NCBI GenBank assembly: GCA_027972325.1 | Contig: JAPMOS010000004.1 | Coordinates: forward strand, 558,001-622,000 | Direction of reading: 5' to 3' | Source of the DNA: Paratrimastix pyriformis | Lineage: Eukaryota; Preaxostyla; Paratrimastigidae | DNA length: 64,000 nt | In this document: positions 30,341 through 39,800 of the stretch, one piece after another | Layout of the letters: every line of letters begins with the position of its first letter | Position numbering within the stretch: position 1 is the first letter of the stretch | Program-made: the position numbers and the translations under genes | The notes under the pieces: model-generated | Told to the model about the DNA's origin: nothing | What the model saw: the letters and a program-made list of their open reading frames with translations, nothing else | Databases searched by the model: none

Positions 30341-31660
30341 AGACATCCGGGACACCCTGGATGCCCTGAAGGAGACCGACCGCGCGTCGTCCCGGTTCCA
30401 GATCGAGGAGGGCATCTTCGCCCAGATCCGCCGGGCCCCGCTGGGCGTCTGCCTGTGCATGGGCCCCTTCAACTACCCCCTCAACGAGACCTTCACCACC
30501 CTCATTCCGGCCGTGCTGATGGGCAACACGTGCATCTTCAAGCCCTCCAAGCTCGGCAGTCTGCTCCATGGGCCCATCTTGGAGTGCTTCGCCCGGTGCC
30601 TGCCTCCTGGCGTGGTCAACGTCGTCTACGGGCGCCTGTGCGTGGCCCCCATCATGAAGACGGGCAAGGTCAACTGCCTGGCCTTCATTGGCTCCTCCAA
30701 GGTGAGCGACGGCATCCGCAAGGACCATCCCACCCCTCACCGCCTCCGCTGCGTCCTGGGCCTCGACGCCAAGAACCCCGCGTCCGTCCCGCCCGCCCCG
30801 CCCGTCCCGCACGCCCGTCCATCATCAGACACGCTGCCACTGCTGCTGGCCCCCTCCTTTCCGATCTCCTGCTCACGCTCACCCTCTCCTCTTCATGCCC
30901 GCGCAGCATCGTGCTGCCCTGCGCCGACGTTGACATGGCCGTCAAGGAGTGCGTGCTCGGCTCGCTGAGCTTCAACGGGCAGCGTTGCACGGCCCTGAAG
31001 CTGATCTTTGTGCACCAGATCGTGGCGGCCCGGTTCTGCCAGCGCATGGTGGAGGAGGTGGACAAGCTCAAGGTGGGCCTGCCCTGGGCCGAGGGGGTCT
31101 CGCTGACGCCCATGCCCGAGGCCGACAAGTGCAAGAAGATGCGCGAGCTGATCGACGATGCCCTCTCGAAGGGCGCCCAGCTCATCAACGCCGAGCAGGG
31201 TGGCGGGCAGTGCACCGAGACGGCCATGGTGCCGGCCATCCTGTTCGGGGTCACCCCGGCCATGCGGATCTTCCACGAGGAGCAGTTCGGCCCGGTGGTG
31301 CCCATCTGCGTCTACAACAGCGTCCAGACGCCCCTCGACTTCATCCGCGACTCGCCCTACGGCCAGCAGCTGGCCATCTTCGGCACCAACCCCACCGAGA
31401 TCGCCCACCTGGTGGACCCCCTCGCCAACCAGGTGTGCCGCATCAACCTGAACTCGCAGTGCCAGCGGGGCCCCGACACGTTCCCCTTCACGGGCCGCAA
31501 GGACTCGGCCGAGCAGACCCTCTCGGTCTCGGATGCCCTGCGGTGCTTCTCCATCCGCACCCTGCTGGCCGCCAAGCACAACCCGCTCAACATCCAGATC
31601 GTCACCAGCATCCTCCACAACCGCCAGTCCACCTTCCTTTCCACGGACTTCCTCCTCTAA
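29570..31660 (+). CDS. gapN: NADP-dependent non-phosphorylating glyceraldehyde-3-phosphate dehydrogenase (GapN-like ALDH)
   Basis: Oxidises glyceraldehyde 3-phosphate directly to 3-phosphoglycerate, making NADPH and bypassing phosphoglycerate kinase. Four exons: 29570-29846, 29972-30208, 30343-30781, 30907-31660; about 568 residues. Seen: [37 protein letters not shown] (Asn of the oxyanion hole), [17 protein letters not shown], the catalytic Cys in [24 protein letters not shown], and [13 protein letters not shown]. The usual ELGG motif with the general-base Glu is LGLDAKNPA here, so the Glu position is altered. I believe this variant occurs in a GapN subfamily but could not check. The intron before 30343 has about 38 C directly against its AG. 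The C-terminal extension ([13 protein letters not shown]) is unusual for ALDHs. Confidence 0.9.
30302..30340. repeat. Poly-C tract abutting a 3' splice site
   Basis: An uninterrupted run of about 39 C directly followed by AG at 30341-30342, the acceptor used by GapN exon 3. It is the clearest case of pure poly-C serving as the pyrimidine tract. Confidence 0.95.
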
Positions 31661-31878
31661 ATCTCTTCTTTTTGATGGCACTTCGTTTTCGTGCTGTCGG
31701 TTTTTTTGTTTTTTTGTTATTTTGTGGGGGCAGTTCGTAATTCTTTGAACGGCCTGTCCCCTAGATTTTTTTCAATTCTTCCGAATAAGAGATTGATGAG
31801 TGATTCAAACTTACAGAGAAGAGGAAAGAAGGGTCAAAGAGTGGGCGAGGGAACGGTCGCTTTTGCCTATCGGGGATT

Positions 31879-32964
31879 ATGCGCAAACTTTTTGTTTCTG
31901 CGTTCACTCCGGAGAGGGCCCAAGAACTCCGCGGCGTTCTCTCCACATTTGGTGAGCTTTCATCATACACAGTTTTCACTCCAATCGGGGCGCGACCGTA
32001 CGCTCACTGCGAATTTCGAAAACTTCCTGACGCAATTCTCTGTAAAAACACTCTCCACGGGCGCCTGTTTCATGAGATGCCGCTTGTTGTTCAATGGTTG
32101 CTAACACAGAGTACAATCTCAGTCCAGAATCTCGGACCGTTCGTCACATCGAATCTCCTCCAGGTCGGCAGCTTGTCCAATTCCGACCTCTTTCATCCGC
32201 CGACAGGATGCCTTTTCTGTTTTTGGCCCTGTGGAATATGCGGTGGTTGTATGCGACCCCCTGACACGAAAAACTCGTGGAAAGGGGTTCATCACCTTTT
32301 CGACGAAGGAGGTCGCCCAGCTGGCTGCGGAGAAGTCCCGAAGTGGCCTGTTTCTTTTCACGGGTCTGTGTGTTCCGTGGCACGCGCGGGAAACACTGAC
32401 CCCTATTGGGGTGATGTCGTCGTCGCCACAGGTACCCCCCGCCCAGTGCTGGTGGAGTACGTCGGCGACATGCCCTGCCTGGACGGGGACGTGCTGGTCA
32501 CGGATGAGGGGGCTCAGTGCGAAACGGTCTGGCTGGCCAAACGCCGGCCCCCGCGTTCCCTCATTGCCCCTCCGCTTCGCAGCCCGCGCCCCACTTCGCC
32601 AAGCAGGGCACCCTGGAGCACGACTTTGCGGTGCAGTGGCAGCAGCTGGGCCAGGTCCACGCGGCCGAGCTGCAGGCCCTGGCGGACGCCCAGCACGCCC
32701 AGCTGGAGGGCCTCTACAAGGACCAGGTCAGACACGGGCGACCCTCTCCTCTCCCCACCCGCCCATTGGCCTTCCGCCCATTCTGATGCCCCGTTGGCCT
32801 TCTGCCGTTACCCTTCCGTTGTCTCTCCCTTGGTGCCCCGCGTCGGCGGCCCTCACCTCCAGGTGCGGCAACACGAGGCCGCGCTGCAGGTGGTGCGAGC
32901 CTTGGAGGCCCGGTGCTGCCAGCCGCCCGCTGCCGCTCAAGCCGCTCAGCCCGCGGGAAGGTAG
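31879..32964 (+). CDS. DBHS-family RNA-binding protein (NONO/SFPQ/PSPC1-like: RRM-RRM-NOPS)
   Basis: Nuclear RNA/DNA-binding protein; animal relatives act in transcription, splicing, RNA retention and paraspeckles. Five exons: 31879-32163, 32207-32363, 32432-32526, 32583-32726, 32863-32964; about 260 residues. RRM1 starts MRKLFVSAFTPERAQELRGV. RRM2 shows ISVQNLGPFVTSNLL, then FSVFGPVEYAVVVCDPLTRK and GKGFITF, close to the human NONO pattern ([21 protein letters not shown]). The NOPS segment is recognisable: PRPVLVEYVGDMPCLDG matches PRPVTVEPMDQ, and PHFAKQGTLEHDFAVQWQQL matches [20 protein letters not shown]. A short coiled coil (LQALADAQHAQLEGLYKDQ) follows. It is shorter than animal DBHS proteins, with no long coiled coil and no Gln/Pro-rich N-terminus. 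Confidence 0.85.
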   Translation: MRKLFVSAFTPERAQELRGVLSTFGELSSYTVFTPIGARPYAHCEFRKLPDAILCKNTLHGRLFHEMPLVVQWLLTQSTISVQNLGPFVTSNLLQVGSLSNSDLFHPPTGCLFCFWPCGICGGCMRPPDTKNSWKGVHHLFDEGGRPAGCGEVPKWPVSFHGSVCSVARAGNTDPYWGDVVVATGTPRPVLVEYVGDMPCLDGDVLVTDEGAQCETVWLAKRRPPRSLIAPPLRSPRPTSPSRAPWSTTLRCSGSSWARSTRPSCRPWRTPSTPSWRASTRTRSDTGDPLLSPPAHWPSAHSDAPLAFCRYPSVVSPLVPRVGGPHLQVRQHEAALQVVRALEARCCQPPAAAQAAQPAGR

Positions 32965-33362
32965 CCGCCCCCTCCCCGGGCCTGGCGCCTCCCGCGCACG
33001 GACGAAGCCGAGCGAACCCCCCTCCCCCTCCCTCCGCCTCCCGCTCCGCCACGCCAGGGACGACATTGGCACGTGTGGCATCGCGAATGCGGCCGGGAGT
33101 CCGTGGCGGTGGTGGGGAGGCGAATGGCCGGGTTCTGGGTGGCCTCGACACCCGCCACCGCCCACAAGGGGGGAAGGTTCCACTCGGCCAGTTCAAGTTC
33201 TCGCTCGAAGAGGCCACACGACGACGACGACGAATGGAATGCAAATACAAATCCAACACCCACCCAAAAAACACAGCGAGTTGGGGGGGCGGTGGACCAT
33301 GGTGTTGGGGGCAGAGCCGCTCTGTACACTCCGCCTGTTTCTGTGCGGGGGGTGGGCGCGAC
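32965..33362. other. Convergent 3' intergenic region
   Basis: 398 bp between the stop codons of the DBHS gene (plus) and the proline-rich gene (minus). It is C-rich near 32985-33060 and AC/A-rich near 33230-33275. I see no gene, RNA or repeat array in it. Confidence 0.5.
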
Positions 33363-34505
33363 TCAGGACGCCTCGGCGGGGGCGGCCCGTTGCCGGGCGG
33401 CGATGAGGGCCCGCGCGCGCTCCTTGATCTGGGCCACCGTCAGCGGGGAGCCGCCACCCCCCACCGCGCCTGTCGGGGCCGCGGGGGCCGGGCGGGCCCC
33501 AGCCCGGGGCGGGGGCGTCGAGGCGGTGGCCCGGTCGGCGGCCAGGCTCTGGGCCGGCTGGGAGGTGGGCGCCGGGGCGGCCGCGACGGGGCTCGGGAAG
33601 GGGGCCGCCAGCTCGGTGGCCGTGGCCAGCTGCTCGGGGCTGCCCGGCGGGGCGGGCTGCTCGTGGTGGGGCGGCCGGGGAGGGCTGCTGGGCGGCGGGA
33701 TGTGGGTCAGCGAGCCCCCGCCGGCCCCGGGGCGCATGGGGGGGTCCGGCTTGGCCGGGTGGGCCGTGGGGGGAGGCGGGGCCGAGGTGATCACCAGCGG
33801 GGCAGCCGGCCCGGGCTCGGGGGTGCCGCTGTGGGGGGTCCGGGGCGAGGCCGGGGGCGAAGTGGTGACCGCCGGCGAGGGGGGCGTCGAGGGCGGCGAG
33901 GGGGGCGGGGACGAGGGCGGGGTGACGTCGGCCGTGGTGACGATGCGCAGCGGGGACGAGGACGAGGGGGCCCGCAGGCTCCGAGCCGAGCCCGAGGTCC
34001 CCAGGGTGGCTGTCACCCGGGTGGCGGCCCCCTGGCCCTCCGGGGCTCCTGGGGCGGCCGAAGCGGGGGCCGGGGCCAGGAAGGCAGGGGCGGGTACGGG
34101 GGCAGCGGGGCCCGTCGCGGAGGATGCTGCCTCGGGCTCGGCGGGGTGCGAGTCGGCAGGCGCGGTGGGGCCCGGGACCGGAACGGCGAAGAAGGCCATG
34201 GCGGGGGCCGGCGCGCTGGAAGGGGCCGCTCGGGGTGCGGGGGGGCACGCGGCAGCTGGCGGCGGGGCGCTGGTGACCGGGCCGCCGGGGCTGCAGGAGG
34301 AGGATGGGACGAAGGTCAGCGGCCCGCTCAGCCCGGGGGGCGGTAGGGCCTGCCGGGGGCCGACGGCCAGCCGGACCCGCTCCAGCAGCTGCGCACGGGC
34401 CGCCAGCGGGTCATTCGGGATGGCCGCCGCGGGGGCGGCCCGGTCCCAGAACGCAGTCGGGAGGGAGCCGGGCACCACCGAGGGCGCGGCCCCCGAACGG
34501 GCCGA

Positions 34506-34540
<35 letters not shown>

Positions 34541-36721
34541 GGCGGGCCAGCGAGGCGGGGGCCGGGGTCGAGAGCGGGTAGGAGACCCGGGGGCTGACCA
34601 GGGGCGGCACGCGGGTCCCGGGGCTCACCAGGCCGGCACCCGAGGCGCGCACGCCCGTCCCCAGGGGGCCCCCGGCCGCCGCCTGCTGCGGTCCCTGCCC
34701 GGGTACTGGGGGCTGGGCGGGAAACGCTTCCTGCGGTGGCTGTGGCTGCGGCTGCGGCTGCGGCTTGGGCCCACTGATGGCGCGGGCCGGCCAGCGCTCA
34801 TCGGCGGCTCGGGGGAGCGCGGCCGGCGGGGACTGCGGGGCCTGCAGTGGCAGCGGGGTTGCAGAGAACGGGGCCGCGATGGCGGAGGCGGGCGCCCCCG
34901 CCTCGGGTGGACTCCCGGGATGGTGGGGGTATTGGTGGAGGGGCGGCGAGGGCAGGGTCATGGTGGGGGCTGCCATCGAGACGGCCGTCTCCGGGCCGTC
35001 CCGGGCCGCTTCGGAAGCGGCAGCGTTGAGAGCATTGGCGCCGACACCCCATTGAGCGGCAGGGGCACTCGCCGCCTCGCTGCTGGTCCCGGGGGGCAGC
35101 GGATTGCGGGCGAGCGGTGGACAGACAACCGGCGGGCGGGGCGGTGGGGCCGTGAGAGCGGCCCCTTGGCGGGGGACGATGGGCCCCAGCCGAAATGGCG
35201 AGGAGGCCCGGGCGGTGAGGCCCGCGCCACTTCTTCTGCCGCCGAGGTCTGCGGGCTCGGGGCCTGTGGGCGGCCCCCCGCGCCACGCGGGCTGGGGGTT
35301 GGGCTGGGGGCCGAAGGGCGAGCGGGGCGGGGAGTGGGCCGTGGGCGAGCGGCGGGTGGCGGGGCTGGCCGAGGCGGCCCGCTGCAGGCGCTCCATCAGA
35401 TGGCGCGCGGTGGCCTCCATGACGGTCCGGTGGGCGCTGGACCGGGGCACCGAGGCCAGCAGGGGCGTCCGGAGGAGGTCCTCCCCGCCCGTCAGGGGAA
35501 CCGGGGCGGCCGCTCCGGGGGTGGTAGCGGGGGTGAAGAGTGGCCCATTTGAGGAGGACGGCAGCCCCGCGCGGAGGGCCGTGATGCGTGCGATCATGGT
35601 GGTGTTCATGCTGCTGCTGGTTGGGGACCCCGAGTGCCCGAGGGTCGCCGACAGCGCCGGGGGAGGGAGCGGCGGCCGGACGGTGGATGGGGGGGCCGCA
35701 GAGGGGGCCGGGGCGAGTGCCGGCGTGGCCGAGGGCCCGCCATCGGGCAGGGTTCGGCGGGAGTGCGAGAGCAGGGCAGCGATTCGGCCCTCGAGGGTCC
35801 CGGGTGGGCTGGGGGCCGGCTGGGCGGGCACGGGCACGGGCATGGCCCGGGGCGGGGAGGGCGACAGCCGGGGCGCCGGGGCCTGCGAGCTGCGGCGGGG
35901 CGCCGATGAGGAGCGCAGGGTGGGCATGGGCTGGTGGCGCGGGGGCGAGGGGTGGGTCGGGCTGAGCGGGGTCCGGATCAGCCCCCGGGGCCGGTGCGGG
36001 GGGGAGGTGGGCCCGCCGGAGGCCGAGGCGGGGGCACGAGGGACGAGGGACGACGGCGAGGTCTACGCGAAGACGGAGAAGCGGAAATGAAAACAGCTTC
36101 GGCAAGGGGCCATCGGCTGGCGGACGGACGGGGGACGTGGGGGCGAGGAGGGGGCCCGGGCGGCGAGGGGGCTGCTTTCGGTGGCGAAGGTGAGGTCGGC
36201 CTCGAGGAAGGTGTTTGAGGCAGGCACAATGCTCTCCAGGGCAGGGAGGAGCTCTTCCAGCTAGCGGAAGGACATGAGCAGCGAAGAGATGAGCATTACC
36301 GACCCGAACGAGGATAGGAGGAGAGATGATGGTGGCACCTGTCAGTCCCGCCCCCACTAACATCCCGTAAGGTGGCTGGGTTCACTCAAATAAAAGGCAG
36401 ACGCGATTGTGGGCTGTGAAGCTTCCCGAGAAACTGGGCCGGAACTTCGATTTCGGAAGATCCGGGTACGACACTCCGAATGAGGCGCACGAGTAATTCG
36501 ATGACTTGATCATGAAAGACCAATCTCCTTGTTAATTGAACCAATCTCTGTTGGGCTTCGCATACCAAATTGACTTCGCGCGAATTCACCTTCTGTACAT
36601 CGCCACCACCCAAACCATACTGGCGCAAAACGCGCAAAACCCGTTCGAGTCGTAGGTTCTCCGGAAGGGCGATCTTTTCGATGGCCATGTCGGTCGGGCC
36701 AGCAGAAGACCCCTGATCCAT
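33363..36721 (-). CDS. Unrecognised long proline/alanine-rich protein
   Basis: Not assigned to a family. The conserved-looking N-terminus (MDQGSSAGPTDMAIEKIALP, then LRLERVLRVLRQYGLGGGD, VNLVCEAQQRLVQLTRRLVF and QVIELLVRLIRSVVPG) is helical, about 100 residues, read from 36721 downward. A GTCTGC donor near 36400 and a CCGCTAG acceptor near 36262 join it in frame to LEELLPALESIVPASNTFLE. Most of the rest is one open frame to the stop at 33363, rich in Pro, Ala, Ser and Thr. It includes VMEATARHLMERLQRAAS and a C-terminal helix VAQIKERARALIAARQR. A short Asp/Ala-type GACGCC array at 34503-34538 encodes Ser/Ala repeats. The 160-nt first intron is inferred. It may be a scaffold or transcription cofactor; no function is claimed. 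Confidence 0.6.
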
Positions 36722-36876
36722 TCAACCTCCCGGATCAGAGTCTGCGATTGGTACCCTTGCGCTGGAGCGTGTCCGCCGGAAAAAAATGGTCGGTCCGCAA
36801 AGAGAAGGGAAAAAACGGGGAGGAGAAGGGAGAGGGGATGGGCGGGATGAAGGGGGTGATACAAATCGGTCGGTCA

Positions 36877-39800
36877 TCAGGGCTCCGCGCCTGAGGGCAA
36901 CTGCATGGGCTGGGGAAGCGGCTCCGGTTGAACCGGGGCCGGCTGCTCCCCCGGCTGGGCCTCGGCTGCCGTGGGGCGCTTCAAAGGCTGCGGGGGTGGG
37001 GGGGTGGCCTCGGGGGAATGGGACGCGTCCTCATCGGCGGCTGCGGGTTGGGGTGGCGGGGGTGTGGATGTTGGGCACGGGACGGGTAGTGTTTCGGCCG
37101 CGGACGGTGCTGGGGCGGCCGGGACGGCGGCATGGCCGGGGGCTGGGATGATGGGCAGAGGGATGGCCAGCAGGTCCGGGACGGGGGCGGGTGCGGGTGC
37201 GGCGGGTGTGGGAGGCCCAGCCGGGAGCGGGGTGGAGGGGGGTGAGGGCGCCGTTGAGGGTGCGGGGCCCGCTGGAGGCGGGGGCGGGAGGGCGGGGCGG
37301 GGCGACGCGGCCGGGCCCTTGGCGAGCCCCCCCACGGCCCAGCCGTAGCGGCTCTCCTCGCGCCTGAGGATGCCCTTGAAGTCCTCCATGCGGGCCAGCC
37401 GGAGCAGCTCCCGCTTGGCGTCCATGTCCTGCTTGATGGCCGCCGCCTGGGCGGGGCTCGGGTAGCGGAAGGTGAACGTGGCCTGGATCTCGCTGGCCGG
37501 GATGATGATGAACTTGCTCGGGGGGCTGGCCGCGGCACCCGGGCCGGCCGGGTCGGGGTTGGGGGTGGGCGCGGGCCGGGGCCCCATCTGGAAGGCCAGG
37601 GCCCGGGTGGGGTAGTGGGCAAGCTGGAGGGACCCGTCGCCCTTGGCGGACGCCTGCCGAGACGCACGGAGGGACGCGCGGAGTTGCGTGAATGCGGTGG
37701 TGTGCGTGCCGGGATGGAGAGGAAGAGCAAACGGGGGAAAGCAAATCAAGAAGGCGGAGAGGAAAGGCAGAAGAGACGGCACGACTGTGACCCCGGGCAA
37801 AAGGGTCGCGGGGGGCCTTCGATCGGCGAGCGGTGCGGTGTGCATGTCTGAATGGCCAGGGGGGGGGGGGGGGGGGGGGGTGAGGAGGAGGGGGGGTGGA
37901 CCTCGGTGTTCAGGAGAGGCAGCGACTCGAGCACCTTCAGGATGGGTCGGCTGCCCGGGGGCGAGCCCTGCATCAGGGCCCGCAGGTAGTACACGTTCTG
38001 CTGCTGCTGCTGGAGCAGCAGGGCTTGGGCGCGCCGCTGGGCGGCCGCCTCGAGGCGCCGCGAGCCGGGGACGGCCTCGGGGAGCGGGGGCAGGGCCGGG
38101 GCCGGGGGCAGGGGGCCGCCCTGCGGGTTCTGCAGGGCGCCCAGGATGTGGGCGGGCAGGGGCTCCTGGCCCAGGACCAGCACCCGGGACTGGTACACGA
38201 ACAGGACCACCTCGCGCACGGGCATCCCGCCGTGGTACAGGTGGCACGGCACCAGACGCTACGGGAGGACGAGACGAGGATGATGATGAATAAGATAGGA
38301 GACGATTGGATGCTGATGAGTGGATGAAGGTTGGATCATCATGATCCGATTGGATGACGATGCTGCTGGTTTTGATGGGTGGGGGAATTCAGACGTCGGG
38401 GAGGGGCACGAAGGCGTCCTTGAAGAAGGCCGGGTGCTCGGGGACGGGGCGCAGCTCGAGCTGCCCCAGCGGCACCGTGCCCCCGGGGGATGCCCGGTAC
38501 GGCGCTGCCATCATGGGGGACGGGGTCCCAGGCACGGACACCGGTGCGGGCGCGGGCGCGGGACTTCCCGAGGTGGGCGGTGCCGGGGTGGCAAGGGTGG
38601 TGCCGGAGGGGGCCGGGATGATGGGGGTGCTGACTGGGGTGGAGGGTGTCGGGGTCGGGGACGGGGACGGGGTGGGGGTGGCGGAGGGGCTCGGGCCGGG
38701 GCTGGACGGGGTGGCCGGGGCCGCGGGTTGAGGTTGGGACGGGTTGGGGTTGATGTAGCCCAGCCAGACCATCAGGTGGTAGAAGGTGATGAACATCTGC
38801 GCGTCATCCCGGGACAGCACCCCCACAAAGGATGATGTCCTGTTCGGCACGGGTCTGTCCTCGGGCCCCCACCCCAAAGGAGGGTCGGCCGGGGCGGCGG
38901 CGGCGGACCTGAATGGCGTGGCGGACGCCCTCCAGGTCGCCGCTGGGCAGGCGCTGGGACAGGGGCACCTTGACGGCGCCCCCGCCGCCCTCGGCGTAGC
39001 TGTCGGGGGGCAGCAGCAGGGCGGGGTGGCTGAGGATGGCGTCGAGCTTGGTGAGCCGCTTGAAGTGGGCCACCTCGTCCTGGTAGATGTCCGTGAAGAA
39101 GGCCTCCACGGGCGGGGTGATCAGGCTCCGCATCCGGCGCAGGACAGCCAGGTAGGTCGCCTGCATCATCGCCCCCCAACAGACGGCCCGAAGTGGCGGG
39201 TGAGGAAGCCCCATCGGCACGCCAACAGCTGGGAGCGGAGGGCAGGCTCGGGGTGGCGGTGGCGGTGGCGGTGGCGGTGGCGGTGGCGGTGGCGGTGGCG
39301 GTGGCGGTGGCGGTGGCGGTGGCGGTGGCGGTGGCGGTGGCGGTGGCGGTGGCGGTGGTTGCCGACCTTCAGGGTGCGCTCGTGGCTGGGGCGGAGGGGC
39401 GTCCCGATGGACGGGTCGCAGACCAGCTCCGCCAGGCCCGGCATGCCTGGGAAGCACGGTGAAAGAGTCAGCAACCGCATGAGTGAACGCCGGGCGGGCT
39501 GGGGCTGGTGGGTGTCGGTGCGGGAGCGGACCAGGTCGATGGTGAGCACCCGTGCGCGCTCGTGGGTCTGCAGGACGCCCAGCAGGGCCGCGATGACGGG
39601 TCCAGCCGGCGGTCGTCCTCCCGGGGCGGCCCCAGGGGCGGCAGCATGGGCGGACGGGGCGAGGCCCGGGCCGCGTGGGCCGCGTGCAGGAGCAGGGCCG
39701 GGTTGGGGTTGGGCGGGGTGCTGCCCAGGGGCGGCTCGGCCGAGGTGGGCGGCGTCGTGCCCGCCGGCTCGTTGCTGCTGGCCGATGGGGCCGAGGGGCC

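Noticed and set aside
38804-39549. Poly-Pro and (Arg-His)n protein frames
   Set aside because: They come from the GGTGGC hexamer array within a CLEC16A intron.
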